This document shows, one piece after another, positions 1 through 11,069 of a stretch of 64,000 nucleotides of DNA. The notes under the pieces were generated by a model. The model did no database searches. It had not been told where the DNA came from and saw only the letters and a list, made by a program, of their open reading frames with translations. The stretch comes from Macrotrachela quadricornifera (lineage: Eukaryota; Rotifera; Eurotatoria; Philodinida; Philodinidae): assembly GCA_022393335.1 (NCBI GenBank), contig JAJEKB010001052.1:98044-162043 (forward strand). The letters are read 5' to 3'. The position numbers and the translations under genes were made by a program. Numbering within the stretch: position 1 is the first letter of the stretch; the number at the start of each line of letters is the position of its first letter.

Positions 1-73
1 AAAAAAACCTATGATAAAAGTTGGTAAATAACAGCTTTGTTTTAGTATTTTTTTTTTGAAAAACTAATAAATA

Positions 74-1639
74 ATGGGTTGTCCTTTTTCAAAATTTACT
101 TTTCAAAAGTCATCGGGATCTGCCGAAAATAGAAAACTACCTTCGTTCATTGACATCAGTAATGAAAAGTCACCTCACTATGAACCAGAACCAAAATCAC
201 GCCGTTCAGTAGTACAAATACCTTTACAACCGTTACCATCATCACCTGCATTAAGACCAAATACACCAATTCTTCAAAATGATCAATCACTTGTACAACT
301 TCATACTCCAATTTATGTAGCTATTCGTTCTTATCAGACAACAAACAATACGCACATATCGTTCGAAATAAATGATGAAATGGAATTAATTAAAGAGATT
401 AATTCTTCTGAATTGTATGTTAACCATTTACGTACTAGTCTTTCTGGTATTATACCAAAAGATTTTGTTCAACTTGACATAGATACTCCACTTCGATTAG
501 CTATTAAAGACGCTGGTATAATACAACGATGTCTTATGCAATATAATGTACCAGGTGCTTATCTTATTCGACGTAGTGCAACTGCTCCAAATAGTTTTGT
601 ATTGAGTATATCACAATTTCATGAACAACGTCAGGCTTTCCATTGGCATTATTTAATTTGTATTGATTCATCAAATAAGTATTTCTATTTTCCTAAAGAA
701 GATAGATTAAAAGACTTATTTTTTTCATCATTTAAACAACTTATTGATGATGAACATCTACGTAATGTTATACCTTTAACTGATATTCTACCATATTCAA
801 TTGAATTTAAAGATGAATTATGGAAAATACCATTTGATGAAATAAATCTTCAACATAAAATTGGTCAAGGTCATTTTGGTGAAGTATATTGTGCAACTTG
901 GAATAAAAATCGACAAATAATACCAATAGCTGTAAAAAAGTTACATATTCGTGGAGTTACAAGTACAGTTGAACGAGAAATTGAAGCAATGAAAAAATTA
1001 ACAAATCTTTATATTGTAACACTTTATGGTGTTTCTGAAGATCCAAAAACAAATGAAATTCTTGTGATAACGGAACTTATGGAAAACGGAGATTTAAAAT
1101 CATGGTTAAAAAAATTATCACATTTACCTGAATATTCTACTATACTACGTTTTGCAAAAGGTATTTCAAATGGTATGTCTTATTTAGAAATTCGTAATTA
1201 TGTTCATCGGGATTTAGCTTGTCGAAATATTCTTCTTGGTCCAAATGCAAATTTTGTAAAAATTGCTGATTTTGGTTTATCTACTATTGTTGATACGAAT
1301 GATACAGATCAACGTCAAAAAGCTCAATCAGGCAAATTAGCAGTTCGGTGGTTAGCACCAGAATTAATTGATAATTATGCTGCTTATTCAATTAAATCAG
1401 ATGTATGGTCATTTGGTATTCTATTAATTGAAATTTGGCTAAAAGGTGATGATCCATATAGTGAACAAATTCCGGCATGGATTGGACCAGCTGTTAGTAG
1501 TGGACATATTCATGAGAAACCAACAGATTGTCCTGATAATTTTTACGAATATATTATACGTCCATGTCTAAAATTTAATCCAAAGGATCGACCAAGTTTT
1601 GCAGCTTTGAGACAATCTTTTGAAAAATGGCAATACTAA
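74..1639 (+). CDS. Src/Csk-like non-receptor tyrosine kinase (SH3-SH2-kinase), intronless
   Basis: A single uninterrupted 521-codon frame begins with ATG at 74 and encodes MGCPFSK, a Gly2 myristoylation signal with an adjacent Cys for palmitoylation. A diverged SH3 domain spans about residues 80-135, an SH2 domain about 147-242 (YLIRRS in place of FLVRES, with the phosphotyrosine-binding Arg kept at 166) and a tyrosine kinase domain about 256-520. Kinase motifs are intact: GQGHFGEV loop, AVKK Lys288, HRDLACRN at 378-385, DFG at 399-401, APE at 428-430. HRDLAxRN is typical of Csk/Abl/Frk-type kinases, whereas Src itself has HRDLRAAN, so orthology is unclear. The protein should sit on the inner face of the plasma membrane. 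Oddities are the lack of introns, no Tyr between DFG and APE, no Trp in the SH3 ligand groove and no C-terminal tail after the kinase domain. Confidence 0.9.
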   Translation: MGCPFSKFTFQKSSGSAENRKLPSFIDISNEKSPHYEPEPKSRRSVVQIPLQPLPSSPALRPNTPILQNDQSLVQLHTPIYVAIRSYQTTNNTHISFEINDEMELIKEINSSELYVNHLRTSLSGIIPKDFVQLDIDTPLRLAIKDAGIIQRCLMQYNVPGAYLIRRSATAPNSFVLSISQFHEQRQAFHWHYLICIDSSNKYFYFPKEDRLKDLFFSSFKQLIDDEHLRNVIPLTDILPYSIEFKDELWKIPFDEINLQHKIGQGHFGEVYCATWNKNRQIIPIAVKKLHIRGVTSTVEREIEAMKKLTNLYIVTLYGVSEDPKTNEILVITELMENGDLKSWLKKLSHLPEYSTILRFAKGISNGMSYLEIRNYVHRDLACRNILLGPNANFVKIADFGLSTIVDTNDTDQRQKAQSGKLAVRWLAPELIDNYAAYSIKSDVWSFGILLIEIWLKGDDPYSEQIPAWIGPAVSSGHIHEKPTDCPDNFYEYIIRPCLKFNPKDRPSFAALRQSFEKWQY

Positions 1640-2756
1640 TACTAATAAGATTATTTATGTTAATAGAAATAAACAACTTTTTTTACAAGTATTTTTTCTC
1701 TAGAAATGATGCAATAAATGAGAAGAATTCATTTATTTTGTGTATGATAATATTAATTTATGTTTATAAAAGTTTATTATTTAAAAATTTCATAGTTAGT
1801 CATTTTTATAGATTTTTAAAAAAATGAACAACTTAATATAATATCATTTGTTCATCTGTTGAATAATGATTGTCAATGAACATAACAATTTATAGGAACT
1901 TATTCTTTCATCTAAGACAAATGACTTTATTAATCTCGAAAAGAATATATTTAGTTTGTTTTGTTGTTTTAATATAGTTATTACTTATATGTCATAGTTG
2001 ACATAAGAATTTACTTATGACAATCTAAAAATAGTATCGACAAAATCCTAATTCCTTATAGTAGATAAAAGAAAATGTTCTTTTTTTATAATTATCTTTC
2101 TATGCTATTTGATCGCTGTTCAACTATACTTTTTGAAAAATATTTGATACCAACAAGATAGAAAATTTAGGTTTATACCATTTAGAAGAGAGGATGAAGA
2201 CTCATTGAATTGCATACTACTGTTTCTTTTTAAAGTCTTCAGTTGTCCTTTTCAAGAACAAGCTGCTAATCATAGATCTACAAAACTGCAAAAGGCTTAG
2301 ACTTCGATTGTCTATCAAGCTTCTTGCTTTTTCTTTTTTCATTAAAAAGAAACATTTTTCCAATGATTAGAAAATTGAATCAAAAAAAACTTCAGAAATC
2401 ATATGAAAAAAATCAGTAGTATGCAATTCTCTGTTTTATTACTATCAAACATTATTCAAAAAATACTTACACTATTTTTTCGATTGCCCAAAGTTGCTAA
2501 GCATTAAATGTCCGAAATATTAGAAAATAATAATAATAAATATTTTTTATTATGAATACAAATCAATAGACAATTTGAAGTAGTTCTTTTAGCTAGAAGG
2601 TCACAAAATAAAGTTCTGTTAAATATAATAAACAAAATCTTTCGCAAATCTTTGGTAGTAAGTGCTAATTTATAACAAGTTGAAAGTAACTATACATTTT
2701 CTCCTCATTTTCCTACTCCCTGCTCTATACATATGGAAGAGGTTCAGTAATCTATA

Positions 2757-3420
2757 TTATATTGTACAAGGTGCAGTTTTCTCCAGGAACTTTTTCTGAT
2801 TGGTCACAGAACGAAAAAAAATATATATACATACATATATATATATACATATGTGAGCATGATGAGGATCATCATCATCCGAGTACATTATTCTATTGTC
2901 TTATTTTCTTTCTTGCCCATTCACTAGGTATAGACGCCAAGTCTGTTCATTCATAATCTGAGTATATATATTTGCATCATTTGAACTATACTTCATTCTA
3001 TCAATATTCCATTTTCTGACATATTTTATTCTTAATCTCACACACATAAACAACTGAATATTAAACAATTATTAAATCGTCCAATAAAAGTTTTATTATA
3101 TATGCTATGATTTTCACTGGTATTTGTTAATATACATATTTATTTATTACATCTGTTATATCTATTTATTATATCTATATCATATTATACGAGGTGCAGT
3201 TTGCTTCAGGAACTTTTTCTAATTCGTCACAGAACGCGAAAAAGAAATATACATATACGTAAATATATGAAATGACCATCTATGTACATGCTCCTGCAAC
3301 CTATATTATAATAGTTATTCTTTAATATATCTACGTAAATTATAATAGACAAACTTTTCAGTTCGGAAAATTTATATGATTGGTCTCAGAGCAAAAACAA
3401 AATATAGATATATTATGTAT
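2757..3420. repeat. Diverged direct repeats (three blocks)
   Basis: Blocks at about 2757-2830 and 3180-3250 align over some 70 bases: both contain a GGTGCAGTTT-like stretch, then CAGGAACTTTTTCT, then GTCACAGAACG, followed by TA-rich microsatellite. A third, more diverged block is at about 3345-3410 (GATTGGTCTCAGAGC). They look like old copies of one short element. Confidence 0.5.
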
Positions 3421-3856
3421 AATACGTCGTATGCCTATACATTATGTATATATTTCGTATATGTCCATCTATTATGCATATATATATATATGTCAGTCAT
3501 CTTTATAATATTTTATACTCACAAATCTTTTTCTTATGTGCATTAACCTTTTCAAAGGTCCTGATGCAGATATGTACCACTTTTTTTGTTTTCAGTTACA
3601 GAACTATGATAAACCAAGATCAATGGGCCTGGTAGAGAGAAGAATGATACTGTATAGATGAAATTAATTCATGGTTACCCGAGATTAAGTAACTCAGTTT
3701 ATCTGTCTCTTCAAGAGGGAGTTTTCAAGAATGTTATCATTAGTTCTCATTTCCAAAAGAACTTAGCCTGTCTAAAATTTGTCGGTGAAGTGGTTAAATT
3801 ATTTTTTCCTATGATATTAAAGTTCAACCAAGAATGGAAATGTGAGACTCTTGATG

Positions 3857-4095
3857 TATAAGGAAATACAGGAAAGCACAATGGATACATGGGGAAGTAC
3901 ACAAAAGTATAGTGGACGCATAGGGAAGTATAGTAGGAGTACAGTGAAAGTATAGGAAAGTACAATGGACGTATGAGGAAATACAATCGCAATGCGAAGA
4001 AATACAGTGAGAACACTGGAAAATACAGTGGAGGTGTAGAGAAGTACAAGAAAGGACAACGAAAGTGTAGGAAAGTACAGCAGAGACACAGCTGC
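3857..4095. repeat. Degenerate minisatellite, purine-rich
   Basis: About 240 bases are made of imperfect repeats around GGAAAGTACAGTGGA, about 15-22 bases per unit, e.g. GGGAAGTACACAAAAGTATA, GGAAAGTACAATGGACGTAT and GGAAAATACAGTGGAGGTGT. The strand bias (G/A rich on +) produces artefactual Tyr/Phe/Leu-rich frames on the minus strand. No function is evident. Confidence 0.65.
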
Positions 4096-5558
4096 AACAC
4101 GCATTTCACGAGTTTTACTTTCCCCCTTGAGTCTAACCTTTCATAGAGGTCTGTAGCAAATTCTAATTCGGAACAGATTAAAAAACAATTTACACGATCT
4201 TTGCTTGTCTTTCAACCACCTACTCTAAAAAAACTAGACGGTTAAAGCTATCCTGAAACAGACTGTAAATAAATTTAGAATCTTCATTATTAAATCCTTT
4301 CTTCTTTTTCTGATTGAAACAAAATTTATAGATTCTTAAATTGAAATAAATTTCATCGATTACATTTGTGTACTTTACAACGTCATGAGATCAATTTAAC
4401 TTAAATATTAGATTAATTTTACGATGAAATACTTATTAAAATTGAGTAAATAAAACCGGTTTTTACTAGATATTCTTATATAGTTCCATAGAATTTAATG
4501 AGTTCTACAAGAATATAAATATTAAAAACGAACTCTGATCCTCATTGTAATATAGAACTTGAAGAAAATTAGAAAGACAAATAAAGATCTCATATATCTT
4601 GCATTAAAGAGTACATTTGATTAGAATTATTTTTGATATTCGTATTCTTGTCAAACTCGTTGAACTCTATCGAACCATATAAAAATATCTTGAAAACAAT
4701 GTTACTCTTCAGATATTACAAGCATATTTTGTTTTGTGAAGAAAAAAAAACGAACGTGTAAAATGATCATAACTTTTCGTAAATACAACGGAATTTCAAC
4801 ATCTTTTTTCTCAGATAATAACCGTTATTATTCTTTATAAAACTGTATATTTCACTTTTTATTAATATAGATAATATCAATTTATAGAGAAATGTGGAAA
4901 ATTTTGAATCACCTTTTGAATATATTAATAGTAATAATAATAAACAAATTCATTTGCATCTTTTATTGTTACGTACCAATCTAATATTTGACAAAGCTGT
5001 TAACAATAATAGAAAGAAATTGAGATGAAATCTGATTAACTCGATTCTTTTACAGAATAAGGACGTCATTCGATTGTTTCTGGCTTTTTCTCCTTTTGTT
5101 ATGGATATAAGGGTGTGCATATTCTGAAGTAGTACCATTAACTCTATTATTCTCCGATAATATATGACAGAAAATACTAGGACAAATAAGCAAAGGGTAT
5201 CTGTATCTATTCGTCTTTATTGATATTATTATTATTCATAGGAGGCTTGTTTTATAAGAGAATATGCAGAAAACAAAGAACAATTGTGTTCATTATTTCT
5301 GAAAAGTACACGATCGGTGGTAATATGTGACAGAAGGATGTTTTATTCTATCTTTTATCTAGGGTAAAACATATCATATTAGCAATGAATAATTTCTGGA
5401 TTATTGTTTTCTTTGCATTAGAAATTAAGTAAGATAAATGCCTCATTAAACATACAATTTTCTGCTTCAGATTTATAACAATTGAAGAGAAAAATCGTAA
5501 TTAAATTAGATATCCAATTTTTAAAGTAGAAAAAAAACAAAAAAGAATATCAACAGAA

Positions 5559-6948
5559 ATGGTACGTCATTAAAAATTTTTTTTATTAAATATGTTTATT
5601 ATAAAAAAGAAATAGATTGCATGTTTATATTTAGTTTGATAAATTTCAATTGAATCATACAAATATTATGCAATGGTAGTATTAGTTTTTAATCGAAAAA
5701 TTTTCTTCTTATACTTTATTTTTATAGAACAATACAAATAATGTGCTTAATAATTTTCTTTCAATAATTTCTAATTCAAATATGTCAAGTATAAATTATC
5801 CATCTTCTGCCGAATTATTAATATGGAATACAACAAATTCAGAAAGTACGGCGGCTATATATCGTCATCCAATATTATATGGTATAGCTATCTATGCTGT
5901 ATTTCTTATCATCGTTGGAACAATTGGTAAATCAATTATATATATAACATTAAAATCTTATTGTTATATTTTTCTAATCTTATATAGGAAATGTTTTAAC
6001 TATGATTATTCTTCTTCGTCCAAAATTAAGACAATATACAACAATGCGTTATTTAGTAGCAGTAGCTGTAGCTGATCTTTGTGCATTATATTCATGGAAT
6101 TTAAATTTAACTTATAAACATTTAATAAATTCATATCAAAATGATCTTGAAGATTTTTCAATAATATCTTGTCGTATTTTATCATATATGGCATTTGTTA
6201 GTTTACAACTATCATCATGGTATTTAACAATAGTCAGTTTAGATCGATGTTTTAATATTCATTTTTTATTTTGGCATCGAAAAATAGGTCGAGCTAATTA
6301 TGCTATTTATATAATTCTTAGTATAACAATAATAATAGGATTACTAAATAGTCATTTACTTTTTTTAAATGGTTATCAACAACTAAATTGTATACCATTT
6401 GAAAAACGTACATGTTTTATTTGTTATTCACGTCGTAATGATCCATATTATATATTTCCTAAATGGGAACAAATACATGTTATTATTTATAATCTAATAC
6501 CATTTTTAATAATGTCTATATCAAATTGTTTTATAATACGTCGTACAGTAAGATCAAGTGTACATCAAGCATTATCAGACAATGCAAGAAGATATTCGAA
6601 TAGAAGTTTTCGACAACGTAAACAAAAACAATTAACATATATGCTTGTATTTGTTACATTTTTATTTCTTTTATTAACAACACCAGTTATGATTTATAAT
6701 GTTTTTTTAAGAAACTATTTAATAAATCGTAAACCATTAAAATATATTATACAAGGAATATTATTATGTATGCAATTTACAAGTCATGCAGTAAGTTGAT
6801 TTATTTGAAAAATTAAAAAGAAATATTTTTTTTTTGTTTTAAATTTTAGATTAATTTTTTTATTTATTGTTATGGTGCATCGAAATTTCGTCATGAACTT
6901 CATGAATTTTTTACACATACTATATTGAGAAAGAAATATTCTCAATAA
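5559..6948 (+). CDS. Rhodopsin-like (class A) G-protein-coupled receptor
   Basis: The model joins 5559-5561 (ATG only), 5728-5926, 5988-6790 and 6850-6948 (367 aa). An alternative start is the in-frame ATG at 5782. Splicing at 5926/5988 gives the TM1 motif GTIGNVLT (conserved Asn). TM2 contains LVAVAVADL and TM3 ends in SLDRCF, a DRY variant. TM6 is FVTFLFLLLTTPVMIYN, and the last exon restores the TM7/helix-8 motif NFFIYCYGASKFRHEL, an NPxxY variant. The N-terminus holds several N-glycosylation sequons. TM3 and extracellular loop 2 carry Cys residues that could form the usual disulfide. The overall look is that of an invertebrate peptide-type receptor, but the ligand cannot be assigned. The start is the weakest part of the model. 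Confidence 0.85.
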
Positions 6949-9399
6949 ATATTTCTTGTAAATTTTATTAATTAAAATAGACATTGAATGATTATATCAA
7001 TTTTTTGTAATTGTAGTTGAACGAATATTTTTTGTAGAATTTATGTAGAAAACGAACTCTTTTCCTTGTATTTTCTCGGTACTCGTATGAAATTTGATAG
7101 TTATGAAAATATGGTGGAGTAAAATTCATTTATTGAAAGCTGGGAAAAAAAAGAAAAACAATACGATTGACTCACTCCAAAAAGAGCTAAGAATTACTCG
7201 AAAAAAGAAAAAACTAATGAATATTGCTATTAAATTTATTCTTTATATTATTGTTCAATATGGGTGTAAGCTTGACTTAGAATTTGTGATAGTAATTGCT
7301 TTTAAAAATAGCTTAAAAAATGATTTCTTTATTCTTATATTGCACTAATAGAGATCAAATGTCAAAAATATAAATTAAGCTCTACTTCATTCAGCCGATC
7401 TAATCCAGTCGAGGTTTTAGGTTATTTTTAATTGGTTACTGAGAATAACTTTAAAAAAAAAACATTCGTTTTTTTTTCTTTTTATCATCAAGTTTGTATA
7501 AATCTTCAAGACGAAATATCTATCAATCTTTTTGAAAAATTCATCATTGATGTTTCTCTATATAACATGAAATAAAAATGAATCGTGCACACGATAATTA
7601 ATTGTTAAACTTCAAATCTTGGATATTTCTTTCAAATAACGCCTCACAGTTTAATCTAATCTCTAACAAAATATCAATCAAATTAATTGAGAATTTAAGA
7701 ATAAATAACATAGTTTTGATTATACTTTTTACACAATGAACCATGGCTTCCCATACATTTCGTCTCTTATTCATTCTGTTTTACAATCAATTCATATATC
7801 GTATACTATGATCTATGTCAATTATTATGTTCAATGCATAGCAAAGAATAAATAATAGTTTAAGAATTTAGTTTTACGTTAACAGGTATACGGACAAGAC
7901 AATTATTAAGTGACTCGAAATGACAAGAAACAGAAGTCATTTTCAACTGTCAATCAAGAGTTGCATAGATCTTCTTTTTAGGTTTTGGTTCTGAATCCAC
8001 TCGAATTCACAAAATGTCCATTTAAAATTTGTTAGGATAGAAAATAGTTTGACGATAGAATCAATAATCAATAATTAATATAGCGATCATCACAGCACGA
8101 ATACGAACATAAAAGACTTTCAAACAACTTCGTATTTGTTTTTATGTTTGTCAAAACATATGAAATATTTTTCCATCATTTCTGCGTGATAATGATTATG
8201 TTTCGTCTCTGATAGTATTTTTTTCTTAAATTTATGTTAAATTACTCCTTCAGTATGTTCAATTAAGTTTAAATCAGCAATTTTTCAAATCAGATGTCGA
8301 CAACTCTACGATATTCATCATTGAAAAATATTGTTATACACTTCATACGTCAATTAAAAAAATACAGTGAAACCTCTCTATAGTGGACGTCATCGTGATC
8401 GTCCAAAACGTGTTCACTAAGAGAGGTGTTCATTGTATAGAGGTTTATATTGACTGAACTCGTACGAATACAGTGATCAGTATCAACCGCAAATGAATCT
8501 GCAACACACGTATCACTGGTTAATCATTGCTAGATAAACTTAAAACATTTTCTTTAATCTACAGCACATTTTATTATCAATTTTTTGTGAAAAGTGTTTA
8601 TCACGACATCTGTGCTATTGAATGATAAAATTATTTAACGGTCAGTTTATAGTTGAGGATCCTTATCTGGGTTTTAAAGAATTTATCGCCATAATCTTAT
8701 CACCTGAAGTAGGGAAACGTATTGTTTGTTGATATGTGACTGATTAGCTCTTCATGAATTATTGATGATTACTGCATCTTGCATTCTGTACAAATGACGA
8801 ATTCCCTCCATGATGAACAGAGTAGCAATGAGTTGGTTTAGAACCGTTCTAGAATAAATGCTAGGTTTTTTTTTCTTTCATCTTTCGTACGTAAGCTCAT
8901 GATATTTTGATAATATGTTTACTATATAGAGGTTTTTTTTCGAAGGAACCAAAGATCCTGTTCATTGTTCAGAGTTGGATGGTGTTCACCAGTAGAGGTT
9001 TTACTGTAGTACAATGTAGACGAAAAGAACGACAACACGTTTCGAACGTCAGGTGCCGCTCAAAACGTTCGTTTGTAGTATTTTTAGAACACATTCATCT
9101 AATGAAGTATAGCGTATTTTTGCTCTGCTAATCTCAACCTGAAACTAAAATATACTTCTCTTTGCCACACGACATTCATCTAAGACTTTTTCTATCATAA
9201 TCAATAATTATTTACAATTGTTAATTTTTTTTTGAAATCAATTACAAAAATAAAACACAAATATCATTTGAACTATTGCCATCAGTTCATTATTCACACG
9301 AATAAAAGATTTGTTTTTGTTTTAACAAAAATTATTCTAGAAAGAAAAGAAAAGAAAAAAAAAAGAAATCAATCGATACAAGAAAAAGAAAAAAAAAAG
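6949..9399. other. Intergenic region containing a MITE
   Basis: No gene is recognisable between the GPCR and the 3' end of TRAPPC4. The notable content is the TIR-bearing element at 8365-9006. The stretch 9300-9400 is A/G-rich simple sequence next to the TRAPPC4 stop codon. Confidence 0.6.
8365..9006. mobile_element. pogo/Tigger-like MITE with TA target duplication
   Basis: The left end reads TA-CAGTGAAACCTCTCTATAG (TA at 8363-8364). The right end, read on the minus strand from 9008, is TA-CAGTAAAACCTCTACTGG. The inverted ends therefore share CAGTRAAACCTCT and are flanked by TA dinucleotides (9007-9008 on the right), as expected of Tc1/mariner-pogo elements. Secondary copies of the CCTCTATA motif occur inside both ends (about 8440-8450 and 8925-8935). 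The 642-bp interior has no transposase frame, so this is a non-autonomous element. Confidence 0.7.
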
Positions 9400-10170
9400 T
9401 TATGTATAAGGTGATCCAGTTTTTTCTAATGAATCAATAGCTTGTTGAACACTTTGTTGAAATAAAGGACACCAAATAGGTTGTTCAAGTGAATAAAATG
9501 GATTTTTTAATGCATAATCACTATATAATTCATATGAACGTTTTAATAATGCATCAACATTTGTTTGTTTTGTATCAGTTAATGCAAGAAATTTAACACC
9601 AGTTACAGATTGAAAACAATAAAGTTTAAATTGATCAGTTTCTAATTCTCGTATACCACTTGAATTAAGTTCTGGTGATAATTGATATGCAATTGCATAC
9701 ATTGAATGAAAAATAGATGCAAGAATTAATTTTTCATTACCATTTAATCGTGTTCGACCAAATTTTATTGTTACTTTATTTAAAAAAAAAAATAATATAA
9801 AAATAAAATCATAATTATTATATATTTATATTTTACCTGGATAATTTGTTGAATCCGATAAATATTCAATAATATCACGACTTGTTGGTGTTGATACTGG
9901 TTGATCATCATCATTATTTGTTGCTGATGGTGCAGAAAAATCAATAGCATTTCCTCGTACTGGTTTTCCATTAATTGATAATATTGTATGACCAACTTTA
10001 ATTCCATCACGTTGACCAAATTCTACAACAACACCTTTTTGACTTTGTTTTAAAACAAAATCAAGTGGATAACTAAATGTTTTTTCTAATTCAATATTTG
10101 GTATAGAATATTCATGAGAAAATATTAATCCACCACTACGATTAATTACATAAAAACTGTGTACAACCAT
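9400..10170 (-). CDS. TRAPPC4: TRAPP complex subunit 4 (synbindin/Trs23 homologue)
   Basis: Two exons, 9837-10170 and 9400-9773, give 235 aa (human about 219). The N-terminus [17 protein letters not shown], the core [10 protein letters not shown] and [11 protein letters not shown], and the C-terminal half ([42 protein letters not shown]) match TRAPPC4 strongly. The 63-nt intron splits a Val codon in [16 protein letters not shown]4 is a longin-fold core subunit of the TRAPP complexes, which act as Rab1/Ypt1 exchange factors in ER-Golgi and Golgi traffic. A Ser/Asp/Asn-rich insertion lies near residues 80-96, before the DIIEYLSD segment. It is transcribed divergently from the secreted-protein gene starting at 11070. 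Confidence 0.95.
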
Positions 10171-11069
10171 ATTTTTTTTTTAAAAACAAATAAAAATATT
10201 TATCTGTAATAAAAATAATTTATGATTAGAAATATTTTTCCTTTTTTTTTTATTTTAATGTTTCAACTTGAGATAAAAAACAGTTGTAATAGAGAAAAAC
10301 ACAACAAGGGGCAAAAAAAAAANNNNNNNNNNGTCTTTACTTACAAACGGATGTTCATATCTGAATAAATTTTTCTAATAAATAGGAAAAGAATGTCTAA
10401 TTAGAGCGTGGCAACTATGTCAATTAGAAAAAGATCTGACAGGAAACACGAATATGAATATGACTTTTCTTATCTATATTGACCAATTGAACACGCACAT
10501 ATATATAAGTTTTCATATCTCTTTTATATTATATTTGATTGAATAAAAGATAGATGATCATGAAAAGTAAGGTCCATTAGTTGATGACAATAATCAGTAG
10601 AATATAGAAAACGATACTATAATAACAGTGACTGTTTTTTTTTCTCTTTCTCATTCTCTTATGACATACATATATGTATACCCTTAATATTTATCTTTTT
10701 CTCTCTATCTTTCTCTTCGCCGTTCTATTCATTGAACACAAGAAAAGAAGAAGAAGAAACATAGATGAATAAAATCTTTTTTTTTCTCAGTTTCTTCGTT
10801 TTTTTTTATCATTACAATTAAGCTTAGTTCTATGAAACAGACCATTGTAATAATTGCTGTTACAATGAACAATATGATAAGCGTAGGTTTATTGCATAGA
10901 CATTTAAATTGAAAAGTAACAGATGTCTTAAGATGACATTTCGATTTGCTGGTTCAACATAACCAGAAGACTGAAATTAGATTATATATTATACTTTTTT
11001 TTAGATGTAAAAACAATGAAAAATATATATTTATATCTACTGAAAACCACACAATGAAAATTGTTTATC
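10171..11069. other. Divergent intergenic region (possible promoters)
   Basis: This stretch of 900 bases separates two divergently transcribed genes and so should hold both promoters. It is AT-rich, with C/T and A runs and the assembly gap. I see no specific regulatory motif that I can support. Confidence 0.4.
10323..10332. other. Assembly gap (10 N)
   Basis: Ten ambiguous bases directly follow a run of A. The true gap length is unknown; the 10-N size looks conventional. Confidence 0.98.

Larger units (their letters stand above)
1640..5558. other. Intergenic region, AT-rich, with diverged repeats and a degenerate minisatellite
   Basis: No convincing gene is visible on either strand. Short open frames here encode low-complexity Phe/Leu/Ile/Lys peptides without family resemblance. 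The region contains related sequence blocks near 2757, 3180 and 3340 and a degenerate purine-rich tandem repeat at 3857-4095, described separately. AATAAA-like signals after the kinase stop codon could serve polyadenylation. Confidence 0.6.

Noticed and set aside
3747..4109. Two overlapping minus-strand frames rich in Tyr, Phe, Leu and Ser
   Set aside because: They are translations of the degenerate minisatellite at 3857-4095; the repeating composition follows from the DNA repeat.
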